DNA of 9,761 nt. Source: Bacteroidales bacterium. Lineage in GTDB: Bacteria > Bacteroidota > Bacteroidia > Bacteroidales > Dysgonomonadaceae. Where the stretch lies: positions 1 through 9,761 of the forward strand of contig JAAYTC010000104.1 of the NCBI GenBank assembly GCA_012518155.1, written 5' to 3'. A model generated the notes under the pieces. That model was not told where the DNA came from, searched no databases, and was given only the letters and a program-made list of their open reading frames with translations. Positions 1 through 7,275 of this stretch are shown one piece after another. A program made the position numbers and the translations under genes. The stretch's first letter is position 1. Every line of letters starts with the position of its first letter.

Positions 1-215
1 GAAAATCGGGAGGTTCGGTTCAGCACCGTTTGCAGGATATTTCGCGTGAGGTACTGCACGATGAATACCAGTAACACCAGCACCACGGTGAGAAGGATAA
101 GGTTTAGGAAATTGACCCAGTTTTCAGGGATACCGAAACCGCTTAATAATCGGAACGACCATTCGCTGATGGCACTGGTTGATCTCGAAATCTGTTGAAT
201 ATTCTCTTCATTCAT
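1..215 (-). CDS. MscS-type mechanosensitive ion channel, N-terminal fragment cut by window edge
   Basis: Reading leftward from ATG at 215 gives 71 residues with no stop before the window edge. The N-terminus is polar (begins MNEENIQQIS). It is followed by an amphipathic stretch with GFGIPENWVN (residues 26-35), then one strongly hydrophobic membrane segment at about residues 36-54 (NLILLTVVLVLLVFIVQYL) and a basic LTRNILQTVLNRTSRF segment. This pattern, a short polar head with a WVNFLNL-like turn, one helix and then an R-rich amphipathic helix ending in a RTSRF-like motif, is what I know from the N-termini of YbdG/MscS-like channels, inner-membrane valves that open under hypo-osmotic stress. 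The pore helix and the cytoplasmic beta domain lie outside the window, so family membership is inferred from the N-terminus only. No other in-frame ATG exists between 215 and the upstream stop. A consensus promoter sits 44-75 bases upstream. Confidence 0.65.
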   Translation of the reverse strand, partial: MNEENIQQISRSTSAISEWSFRLLSGFGIPENWVNFLNLILLTVVLVLLVFIVQYLTRNILQTVLNRTSRF

Positions 216-258
216 ACGGTTATATTCTTCTTCAAATGTTAATTTGCAAACAAGAATA

Positions 259-290
259 CAAAGATATAATTTTTAACGAATCATGCCAAA
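259..290 (-). promoter_or_regulatory. Bacteroidota-type promoter of the mechanosensitive channel gene
   Basis: On the minus strand TTTG (290-287) is followed, after exactly 20 nt, by TATCTTTG (266-259), a full match to the phylum consensus TTTG-N19-21-TAnnTTTG recognised by the primary sigma factor. Transcription should begin near 252-254, giving a 5' UTR of roughly 38 nt before the ATG at 215. Confidence 0.75.
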
Positions 291-335
291 CCGCATTTTT
301 TCGATTCAAACACCTCACGTTTCACGGATTCATTG

Positions 336-343
336 TATATTTG
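336..343 (+). promoter_or_regulatory. Candidate -7 element upstream of the dehydrogenase/pyrBI cluster
   Basis: TATATTTG matches the TAnnTTTG -7 consensus on the plus strand, with a predicted start near 349 and a 5' UTR of about 65 nt to the ATG at 415. No TTTG or TTG is found 19-21 nt upstream, so only half of the promoter is visible. The rest of the 199-nt divergent gap between the channel and dehydrogenase genes shows nothing else that I can support. Confidence 0.4.
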
Positions 344-414
344 TCCTGTCTTGCACCCCGGGATACTCCGTAGGTGCAACAAAGGAACTTCTAACGATAA
401 GAAAGATTGTAAAT

Positions 415-1617
<1,203 letters not shown>

Positions 1618-1651
1618 TCCGGTCGCCTATGCAATCAAAATTTTCACGCGG

Positions 1652-2566
1652 ATGAAACCAAAAAGTTTAGTCAACATTGGCGATTATGGCCGCGACGATA
1701 TTTTTCGTATCCTGGAGAGCGCGGCACGGTTCAAGCAAGAATCGGATCGCGATCTCTTACGAGGAAAGGTATGTGCCACGCTCTTTTTCGAGCCATCAAC
1801 CCGTACTCGCCTCAGCTTCGAAACGGCAGTGAGCCGATTGAGCGGGCGTATCATCGGATTCTCGGATTCCGCGACCAGTAGCGCGGCCAAGGGCGAGTCA
1901 CTCAAAGACACCATCGTGATGGTAAGCAATTACGCCGACCTGATCGTCATGCGACATCACCTCGAAGGGTCGGCACGCTACGCCTCGGAGATTTCTACCG
2001 TACCGGTGATCAACGCGGGGGACGGTTCCAATCAACATCCCACCCAAACGATGCTGGACCTTTTCACGATATATGAAACCCAAGGTAGTTTGGAAAATCT
2101 CACCATTACTGTCGTGGGTGACCTGAAGTATGGACGAACGGTACACTCGCTTATCCAAGGAATGTCATATTTCAATCCCACGTTTAATTTCGTGGCCCCG
2201 GAAGAGTTGCACATTCCCGATAAATACAAGCTTTTCTGCGATAAACGAAACATACCCTACCGGGAGTTCACCGACTTTGCACCGGAGGCGATTAATAGTG
2301 CCGATATCCTTTACATGACGAGGGTGCAAAAAGAACGGTTTACCGATTTGATGGAGTATGAGAAAGTAAAGAACGTGTATATCTTACGCGACCGAATGCT
2401 GGCCAACTCTAAGGAGAACCTGAAAGTACTCCACCCGCTTCCCCGGGTGAATGAAGTGAATCAAGATGTGGACGCGAATCCTAAAGCTTACTATTTCGAG
2501 CAGGCTAAAAATGGCATGTATACCCGGCAAGCTATCATTTGCGACCTGATGGGAGTTGAGTCTTAA
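1652..2566 (+). CDS. pyrB: Aspartate carbamoyltransferase, catalytic subunit
   Basis: This 304-residue protein (E. coli PyrB is about 310) transfers the carbamoyl group from carbamoyl phosphate to L-aspartate, the committed step of pyrimidine synthesis. Visible motifs are the carbamoyl-phosphate loop FEPSTRTRLSFE (46-57, with STRTR at 49-53), the mobile-loop motif SSAAKGES (76-83, containing the catalytic Lys80), HPTQ (129-132), the aspartate-side RVQKERF (224-230) and HPLPR (261-265). All key residues appear present. The ATG at 1652 gives the usual N-terminus; upstream there is no clear Shine-Dalgarno site, as is normal for the phylum. The pyrI gene starts 24 nt after its stop, consistent with stoichiometric synthesis of a dodecameric PyrB6-PyrI6 holoenzyme. 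I see no pyrimidine-sensing leader in the 34-nt gap before it. Confidence 0.97.
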   Translation: MKPKSLVNIGDYGRDDIFRILESAARFKQESDRDLLRGKVCATLFFEPSTRTRLSFETAVSRLSGRIIGFSDSATSSAAKGESLKDTIVMVSNYADLIVMRHHLEGSARYASEISTVPVINAGDGSNQHPTQTMLDLFTIYETQGSLENLTITVVGDLKYGRTVHSLIQGMSYFNPTFNFVAPEELHIPDKYKLFCDKRNIPYREFTDFAPEAINSADILYMTRVQKERFTDLMEYEKVKNVYILRDRMLANSKENLKVLHPLPRVNEVNQDVDANPKAYYFEQAKNGMYTRQAIICDLMGVES

Positions 2567-2590
2567 TGTAACAATAATAGTTGATGCTGT

Positions 2591-3043
2591 ATGGGAAAAG
2601 AATTGCAAGTGGCTGCCCTCGAAAATGGAACCGCCATTGATCATATACCTACCGCCGCTGTCTTTAAAGTGGTATCGCTGTTGAAGCTTCAGAAGTTGGA
2701 CAACCGGATCACGATCGGGAACAACCTGAAAAGCAAAAAAATGGGCAGTAAAGGAATCATCAAGGTGTCGGACAAGTTTTTCCGGGAAGATGAACTCAAC
2801 CGGATTGCATTGGTAGCTCCCAACGTGAACCTCAACATAATCCGGGATTTTGAGGTAGCAGAGAAGAAGAAAGTGGTTCTACCCGACGAAATCGTGGAGA
2901 TCATGAAGTGCAATAATCCCAAGTGCGTTACCAATAACGAGCCGATGAAGACTCGGTTTCACGTGATTGATAAAGAGAAGGTGGAGTTACAGTGCCACTA
3001 TTGCGAACTGAAAATAAAAAAAGAAGAGGTAGAGCTTAAATAA
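2591..3043 (+). CDS. pyrI: Aspartate carbamoyltransferase, regulatory subunit
   Basis: The 150-residue protein (E. coli PyrI 153) binds CTP/UTP/ATP and makes PyrB allosteric. The N-terminal nucleotide domain has the conserved NGTAIDHIP (12-20) and RITIGNNL (39-46). By remembered alignment with E. coli PyrI, the effector-contacting residues Asp19, His20, Lys60, Asn84 and Lys94 correspond to Asp17, His18, Lys58, Asn82 and Lys92 here, so feedback control is probably retained. The C-terminal zinc domain carries all four cysteines (107, 112, 135, 138; C-x4-C-x22-C-x2-C), which anchor the contact to the catalytic subunit. It lies 24 nt behind pyrB and is almost certainly in the same transcript. Confidence 0.97.
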   Translation: MGKELQVAALENGTAIDHIPTAAVFKVVSLLKLQKLDNRITIGNNLKSKKMGSKGIIKVSDKFFREDELNRIALVAPNVNLNIIRDFEVAEKKKVVLPDEIVEIMKCNNPKCVTNNEPMKTRFHVIDKEKVELQCHYCELKIKKEEVELK

Positions 3044-3089
3044 GAGAGAGCGTTTAAAAAGAGATTGTTTTAGTACTATATACGTAATT

Positions 3090-3095
3090 AAGGAG
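3090..3095 (+). promoter_or_regulatory. Strong Shine-Dalgarno site of metA
   Basis: AAGGAG ends 9 nt before the metA ATG at 3105. A near-ideal Shine-Dalgarno is uncommon in this phylum and is absent from most other starts in the window, so it supports this start and suggests independent translation within the 61-nt pyrI-metA gap. I found no TAnnTTTG promoter or T-tailed terminator in that gap. Confidence 0.6.
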
Positions 3096-3104
3096 AAGTG
3101 AATT

Positions 3105-4040
3105 ATGCCCCTGAATTTACCAGATAATTTACCGGCAGTAGAGTTATTAAAAAAGGAACAGATTTTCGTGATGGACGACCTGCGCGCATCCACGCAAGAT
3201 ATTCGTCCCTTGAAGATACTTATTCTCAACCTGATGCCGCTTAAAATAACCACCGAAACCGATTTAATCCGGTTACTTTCCAACTCGCCCTTGCAAATCG
3301 AGATTGAGTTTCTAGGACTCTCCAGTCATACGCCCAAGAACACACCGGTAGAACATCTGATGATGTTTTACACCAATTTCTCACGCGTGAAAGATACATT
3401 TTACGACGGCATGATTATTACAGGGGCACCCGTGGAGATGCTCCCTTTCCGGGATGTTACGTATTGGGATGAACTCACGGAAATATTCGACTGGGCACGT
3501 ACGCACGTCACATCTACCTTTTACATCTGCTGGGGTGCTCAAGCTGCCCTGCACCATTTTTACGGTATCAACAAGTACCCGCTAGACAAAAAGCTATTCG
3601 GCGTATTCCGCCATACCCTGAACGATCCTGCATTTCCACTTTTCAGGGGATTCGATGAAGCGTTCTATGCCCCTCACAGCCGTCACACGACCATACTAGC
3701 CGAAGAGATCTCGAAATGCCCGGAGTTAGCCATTCTCTCCGAGTCGGATGAGGCAGGGGTTTATATCGTCGCTTCCCGAGGTGGGCGTGAATTTTACGTG
3801 ACCGGCCATTCAGAGTACGCCCCTCTCACGCTTCACAACGAATATACTCGAGATATGGAAAAAGGGATGGAATCCGTGGAGCCCCCCCTTAACTACTACC
3901 GGAACAACGATCCGGGACAACCGCCCCTCGTCCAGTGGCGATCGCACGCGAACCTACTCTATATAAACTGGTTACACTACTTCGTATACCAAGCCACTCC
4001 TTACAAAATAGAAGAGATAGAGAAGCTACGGGATCTGTAA
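3105..4040 (+). CDS. metA: Homoserine O-acyltransferase of the MetA family, probably acetyl-CoA specific
   Basis: The 311-residue protein has the MetA fold, a class I glutamine amidotransferase-like acyltransferase that activates the hydroxyl of L-homoserine for methionine synthesis. The numbering runs in register with E. coli MetA: nucleophile Cys142 in FYICWGAQAALH, triad partners His235 and Glu237 in TGHSEYAP, Lys47 in LMPLK and substrate-binding Arg249. Position 111 is Glu (TGAPVE, 106-111). E. coli has Gly there and uses succinyl-CoA, whereas Glu111 enzymes such as that of Bacillus cereus use acetyl-CoA, so O-acetylhomoserine is the expected product despite the traditional name homoserine O-succinyltransferase. 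It is cytosolic. It follows pyrI after 61 nt and ends 12 nt before the convergent lactonase gene. The short inverted repeat ACAAT/ATTGT (4043-4059) at the convergence is too weak to call as a terminator. Confidence 0.95.
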   Translation: MPLNLPDNLPAVELLKKEQIFVMDDLRASTQDIRPLKILILNLMPLKITTETDLIRLLSNSPLQIEIEFLGLSSHTPKNTPVEHLMMFYTNFSRVKDTFYDGMIITGAPVEMLPFRDVTYWDELTEIFDWARTHVTSTFYICWGAQAALHHFYGINKYPLDKKLFGVFRHTLNDPAFPLFRGFDEAFYAPHSRHTTILAEEISKCPELAILSESDEAGVYIVASRGGREFYVTGHSEYAPLTLHNEYTRDMEKGMESVEPPLNYYRNNDPGQPPLVQWRSHANLLYINWLHYFVYQATPYKIEEIEKLRDL

Positions 4041-4052
4041 GAACAATCGGGT

Positions 4053-5285
4053 TTATTGTAATTCTACCGCACTGGCAAACTTCAAGCAGACCGGCTGACT
4101 GATCAAGATATCTTGGTGGGTATCGGCTAACGAGCCGGTTTCAATATCTCTCCGGAAGACCTGAATTTTGTTATCATCCCTGCTCGCGACCAGTAAAAAC
4201 TTACCATTCGGCGTGATCACGAAATTTCGTGGATGCCGTGCCGTGGGCTGGTACCCCACCCGGGAAAGAGTCCCCTCATCGGGATCAACAGAGAAAATCG
4301 CGATCCCATCGTTCTCAAGCCTATTGGAAGCATAAAGGAAACGCCCATCGGGTGACACATGGATATCGGCACTGCCCCGGGCACCCACGGTATCTGCGGC
4401 AATTACCTGTTTTTGCTCTAAATCGCCAAAGTGGTAATCATACACGATCACCTGGCCCGATAGCTCACCCAAAACGTAAAGAAACCTGCCTCCATCCGGG
4501 TGAAAAGCAAAATGACGAGGCCCTGTCCCTGGCGGCGTCAGCCATTCTTCGAGGCTACTTTCATGAATAGGGGGCTGCCCCTCGAAGGGAGAATCGTTTA
4601 CCGTGAACCTGTACAGCTTATCAGTGCCAAGATCGGCAGCAAACAAAAACTGCCCATCCGGCGCGTACTTCACCGAATGTAAATGGGGACTTTCCTGGCG
4701 AGACGAATCGGGACCTGCCCCACTAAAAACCATTACGGATGTCCCCGGTGCCAACCCACCATCTTCATTCACTTGCATGGAAGAGATGCTTCCACCCCCG
4801 TAATTCGCGGTGTGCACGTTCCGTCCTTTGCGGTCGATGGTAATATAACAAGGACCCACGCTATTCACGGGACGTGTATTCAGTGGATTTAATCTTCCAT
4901 TTCGTTTATCCAACGCGAAGGCGTGTACCGCGCTGTTCTTCCTGTTTTCCTCGCTTACCGCGTAAACAAATCGCTCGTCCCTGCTCAGGGTAAGGTACGA
5001 AGGGTTATCCACTTCCACCATACTTACCGAATCGCCGAGGCCTGAATCGGTGCTAAAACGATAGAGATAAACGCCTTCACTTCCACCTTTCGACGTGTAG
5101 GTGCCAATTAATAAAAACATCTCCCCTCCCTCGACGTCCATGTCAGTGAGAGCAATTTCGGAGGTATCGCGGGCACCACTCCGTTCTGATTGATTTCCCA
5201 CACACGAACAAAGCACGGTTGAAGCGATCACTACTGTCATTGCCATCTTTTGTATCATCGTTGTCATTTTTAAGAACGATATCAT
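4053..5285 (-). CDS. Exported lactonase-family (6-phosphogluconolactonase-like) seven-bladed propeller lipoprotein
   Basis: This protein of up to 410 residues belongs to the COG2706/PF10282 lactonase family. Propeller landmarks are LLIGTYTSKGGSEGVY (58-73), NPSYLTLS (94-101), ANYGGGS (160-166), SPHLHSV (199-205), GPRHFAFHPDG (255-265), SADIHVSPDGRFLYASN (305-321) and HPRNFVITPNGKFLLVASR (351-369). The first 28 residues form a signal peptide with a hydrophobic core (about 16-26) and a lipobox LCSC, so Cys28 would be lipidated. The acidic motif that directs Bacteroidota lipoproteins to the cell surface is not seen after Cys28, which favours a periplasm-facing location. E. coli Pgl of this fold is cytosolic, so an exported copy probably acts on another lactone or sugar acid. 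The start is uncertain: ATG at 5285, 5267 and 5258 are in frame, and the first lies inside the loop of an inverted repeat. No strong promoter is seen upstream; TACATTCG at 5329-5322 is a one-mismatch -7 candidate. Confidence 0.85.
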   Translation of the reverse strand: MISFLKMTTMIQKMAMTVVIASTVLCSCVGNQSERSGARDTSEIALTDMDVEGGEMFLLIGTYTSKGGSEGVYLYRFSTDSGLGDSVSMVEVDNPSYLTLSRDERFVYAVSEENRKNSAVHAFALDKRNGRLNPLNTRPVNSVGPCYITIDRKGRNVHTANYGGGSISSMQVNEDGGLAPGTSVMVFSGAGPDSSRQESPHLHSVKYAPDGQFLFAADLGTDKLYRFTVNDSPFEGQPPIHESSLEEWLTPPGTGPRHFAFHPDGGRFLYVLGELSGQVIVYDYHFGDLEQKQVIAADTVGARGSADIHVSPDGRFLYASNRLENDGIAIFSVDPDEGTLSRVGYQPTARHPRNFVITPNGKFLLVASRDDNKIQVFRRDIETGSLADTHQDILISQPVCLKFASAVELQ

Positions 5286-5303
5286 TCAGTTCATATCGTT
5301 CTT
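5272..5303. repeat. Perfect 11-bp inverted repeat at the lactonase start
   Basis: The arm AAGAACGATAT (5272-5282) is exactly complementary to ATATCGTTCTT (5293-5303) across a 10-nt loop (5283-5292) that contains the ATG at 5285. The arm centres are 21 bp apart, about two helical turns. It could be a dimeric operator or an mRNA hairpin that hides the first start codon. There is no T tract on either side, so it is not a typical intrinsic terminator. Confidence 0.7.
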
Positions 5304-5369
5304 CTATTTCTTCTCTTTTCACGAATGTAGTTTTTTTTTCTGTAAACGATCTCCTTTTTTCACGAAAAG

Positions 5370-5400
5370 TTGCGAATATGAAGCGGTCTGCGTATTTTTG
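5370..5400 (+). promoter_or_regulatory. Bacteroidota-type promoter of the DUF5606-cdsA operon
   Basis: TTG (5370-5372), then 20 nt, then TATTTTTG (5393-5400) match the phylum consensus. Transcription would start near 5406, leaving a 5' UTR of about 34 nt before ATG 5440. It is the only good promoter seen for both this gene and cdsA. Confidence 0.75.
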
Positions 5401-5439
5401 CAGTGCTAAAACAAAACTGGCGGTTAAATAATATTGATT

Positions 5440-5997
5440 ATGCTTTCGAAAATTCTATCTGTCACGGGGCGTCCCGGTCTTTACAAACTTGTTTCTACCA
5501 ATAAAAACATGAATATTGTAGAATCTCTATCCGATGGAAAACGTATTCCGGTGTACGTACACGAAAAGGTGATCGCGTTAAGCGATATCTCCATCTACAC
5601 CGAAAGCGGTGATACCCCGTTGCGCGAAGTGTTTAAAGCGATCAAAGAAAAGGAGGGGGGCAATCAGGTATCACTCGGCTCAAAGCCATCGGGAGAACAA
5701 TTATTCGCGTATCTTTCCGAGGTATTACCGGATTATAACAGAGAGAGCGTGTACGCGAGCGATGTAAAAAAAATGGTTGCTTGGTACAACCTCCTCACCG
5801 AACATCAAATTGATATCGAAGAGGAGCTTTCGGATGAAGAAGGGGCAAATCTCGAAGAAGAAGGAACAACCTCGGAAGAAGAAGGAACAAATCTCGAAGA
5901 AGAAGGAACAACAGCCTCGGATAACGAAATAACAGCCATCGAAGAGATTTCCAATCAAGAAACCGGAACGGACAAAGGGAAGGAAGAAGGAGCTTGA
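5440..5997 (+). CDS. DUF5606-type conserved Bacteroidota protein with acidic repeat tail
   Basis: The 185-residue protein begins MLSKILSVTGRPGLYKLVS, a signature N-terminus of the DUF5606 family, conserved in Bacteroidota with no established biochemical role that I know of. The recognisable part spans about residues 1-125 and includes NMNIVESL (23-30), RIPVYVHEKVIALSDISIYT (35-54), LFAYLSEVLPDYNRESVY (88-105) and SDVKKMVAWYNLL (107-119). It has no signal peptide or membrane segment and is presumably cytosolic. From about residue 126 the sequence is a low-complexity acidic tail with heptad-length repeats. ATG 5440 is preferred to TTG 5434 because family members start at MLxxILS. The last 4 nt overlap the TTG start of cdsA, so the two are translationally coupled and share the promoter at 5370-5400. 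A functional link to phospholipid synthesis is only suggested by this arrangement. Confidence 0.85.
   Translation: MLSKILSVTGRPGLYKLVSTNKNMNIVESLSDGKRIPVYVHEKVIALSDISIYTESGDTPLREVFKAIKEKEGGNQVSLGSKPSGEQLFAYLSEVLPDYNRESVYASDVKKMVAWYNLLTEHQIDIEEELSDEEGANLEEEGTTSEEEGTNLEEEGTTASDNEITAIEEISNQETGTDKGKEEGA
5824..5907 (+). repeat. Four 21-nt in-frame tandem units encoding an acidic 7-residue repeat
   Basis: Units at 5824-5844, 5845-5865, 5866-5886 and 5887-5907 encode ELSDEEG, ANLEEEG, TTSEEEG and TNLEEEG. Units 2 and 4 are identical over the core CTC-GAA-GAA-GAA-GGA and unit 3 differs mainly in its first three codons, pointing to recent duplication by slippage. Because the unit is a multiple of 3, length change would keep the reading frame. 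Confidence 0.8.
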
Positions 5998-6836
5998 AAA
6001 TAAATGATATCTTGACACGCGCGGGGGCAGGCATTATCTATATTCTTGTCATCCTGTTTGGTGTGCTAGGGGGGCGATTTTCATTCCTCGTCGTCTTTGG
6101 TGCGATTCTTGGAATTGGGTTGTTCGAATTTTACCGCATGGTAGAAAAGGACACTTCGCATGCCATCAGCAAGATATTCAATATTGTATCAGGCATTCTC
6201 ATCTTTTACTCCGTGTTCCTCTACATTGAAGGAATTTCAGCCTTTGCACTGCCAACCCTCATTCTTCTTTACATGTTAATCCTTATTGCTTCCGCGCTTT
6301 TTATAAAGCGTGACGATATCCTTCATGGTATTATCTATTCGGGATTTGGCCAAATATATGTCACCATGCCGTTGAGCCTCCTAATGCTCCTCTCGTACCC
6401 TTACAAAAGCAACTTAACAAACGGAGGATATGACTGGATATCTCTTTTGGCCCTGTTCGTTTTCCTATGGGTAAATGATACGGCAGCCTATTTTTTCGGC
6501 TCATTAATAGGAAAACGGAAGCTTATGGAGCACGTGTCGCCCAAAAAATCGGTTGAAGGGTTTTTGGGCGGTATCTTCTTCACGGCGATTGCTTCCCTCC
6601 TGTTCGCCCACATTTATCCCGCTTATCCCACATTTTTCTGGGTAGGCTTCGCGATTCTCGTGTCGCTGTTTGGCACCGTGGGTGATCTTTTCGAATCACT
6701 CATAAAGCGCACCTGCAACGTGAAAGATTCGGGCAACCTTATCCCCGGCCATGGGGGCATTCTGGATCGAATCGACAGCCTGCTGGTAGCCGTGCCTGCC
6801 GTTTATCTCTATTTTATTATCTTCCTTTCGCTTTAA
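5994..6836 (+). CDS. cdsA: Phosphatidate cytidylyltransferase (CDP-diacylglycerol synthase)
   Basis: The enzyme makes CDP-diacylglycerol from phosphatidic acid and CTP, the branch point for phosphatidylethanolamine and other phospholipids, in the inner membrane. The 280-residue length is typical. The family signature is complete at residues 235-261: SLIKRTCNVKDSG, then NLIPGHGGILDRID, holding the catalytic Lys-Asp and the GHGGxxDRxD metal/nucleotide motif. Hydrophobic segments lie at about 12-28, 29-48, 62-80, 82-103, 120-134, 147-169, 190-209, 212-232 and 262-280. The ORF starts with TTG at 5994, overlapping the preceding stop as TTGA. The next in-frame ATG is at codon 49, inside the second membrane region, so TTG is the likely start (a second TTG at 6012 is possible). 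GGAG lies just 1-2 nt upstream, too close to be ideal, so re-initiation by terminating ribosomes is the probable mode. Confidence 0.95.
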   Translation: MKINDILTRAGAGIIYILVILFGVLGGRFSFLVVFGAILGIGLFEFYRMVEKDTSHAISKIFNIVSGILIFYSVFLYIEGISAFALPTLILLYMLILIASALFIKRDDILHGIIYSGFGQIYVTMPLSLLMLLSYPYKSNLTNGGYDWISLLALFVFLWVNDTAAYFFGSLIGKRKLMEHVSPKKSVEGFLGGIFFTAIASLLFAHIYPAYPTFFWVGFAILVSLFGTVGDLFESLIKRTCNVKDSGNLIPGHGGILDRIDSLLVAVPAVYLYFIIFLSL

Positions 6837-6838
6837 GG

Positions 6839-6865
6839 AGTACACGGGGATGCACCTCTTGTACT
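6839..6865 (+). other. Stable hairpin directly behind the cdsA stop codon
   Basis: AGTACA (6839-6844) pairs perfectly with TGTACT (6860-6865). Inside, after one C-T mismatch, GGGG (6846-6849) pairs with CCTC (6855-6858, one G-U) around the 5-nt loop ATGCA. It begins 3 nt past the stop. It is followed by ATTATCG, not a T tract, so it is either an mRNA 3'-end stabiliser or a non-canonical terminator. Confidence 0.55.
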
Positions 6866-6909
6866 ATTATCGTGCCGTTAAAATTGGTAACTCGCGTCCT
6901 GTTTTTCCC

Positions 6910-6969
6910 TCGGCATTATTCCCATTCGTTAGAACAAAATAGCCTCGTAAGGCGTTTTAACTATGCCGA
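6910..6969 (+). other. Nested inverted repeats in the leader of the winged-helix gene
   Basis: TCGGCAT (6910-6916) and ATGCCGA (6963-6969) are perfect complements and enclose a small stem GCCT-cgta-AGGC (6942-6953) that is followed by GTTTT. This lies 37-96 nt upstream of the ATG at 7006. The inner stem is only 4 bp, so an attenuator reading is tentative. A weak -7-like TAAAATTG sits at 6879-6886. I see no other signal in the 169-nt gap. Confidence 0.3.
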
Positions 6970-7005
6970 ATACATAGGTCTACTACATTAAAAAAACTGT
7001 ACACA

Positions 7006-7224
7006 ATGAATAAGAAATCAATTGGAACGAACGCGGGCATGATCTGGAATCTCTTGAACAATAACCAGAAATGGAATATCGATCAGCTACAAGATGCTTC
7101 GGGTTTATCGGAAAAAGAGATATACACGGCAATCGGTTGGTTAGCGAGAGAAAACAAGATCGAGATAGATAACACTGTTAAAGGAAAGGAAGATTTTTAC
7201 CTGGTCATAGAATATTATTTCTAG
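7006..7224 (+). CDS. Small winged helix-turn-helix protein (DUF2582 type)
   Basis: The 72-residue protein has a lone winged-helix fold, matching my recollection of Bacteroidota DUF2582 proteins. IGTNAGMIWNLLNNNQKWN (6-24) is helix 1, IDQLQDASGLSEKEIYTAIGWLARENKIEI (25-54) is the helix-turn-helix with the characteristic AIGWLARE, and the C-terminal wing has TVKGKEDFYLVIEYYF (57-72). There is no effector or enzymatic domain and no membrane segment. Family members are predicted to bind DNA or act as small adaptors, but no role is established to my knowledge. ATG 7006 is the only sensible start. It is separated from cdsA by 169 nt and converges on galE with 51 nt between the stops, where I find no terminator, only a CCACGTGG palindrome at 7260-7267. 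Confidence 0.82.
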   Translation: MNKKSIGTNAGMIWNLLNNNQKWNIDQLQDASGLSEKEIYTAIGWLARENKIEIDNTVKGKEDFYLVIEYYF

Positions 7225-7275
7225 CCCCTATCCCATCTCTGGCTAATGATTATCGCTCCCCACGTGGCACAGCGT

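Noticed and set aside
283..414. N-terminal extension of the dehydrogenase to ATG 283
   Set aside because: The added 44 residues are unlike the family, the Rossmann strand begins at ATG 415, and the extension would run through the likely -7 box at 336-343.
4043..4059. Bidirectional terminator between metA and the lactonase gene
   Set aside because: The stem ACAAT/ATTGT is only 5 bp, AT-rich, overlaps the lactonase stop and has no T tract on either side.
4229..4892. Series of plus-strand open frames antisense to the lactonase gene
   Set aside because: The minus-strand frame holds the full propeller family; the plus-strand products are low-complexity and overlap each other in different frames.
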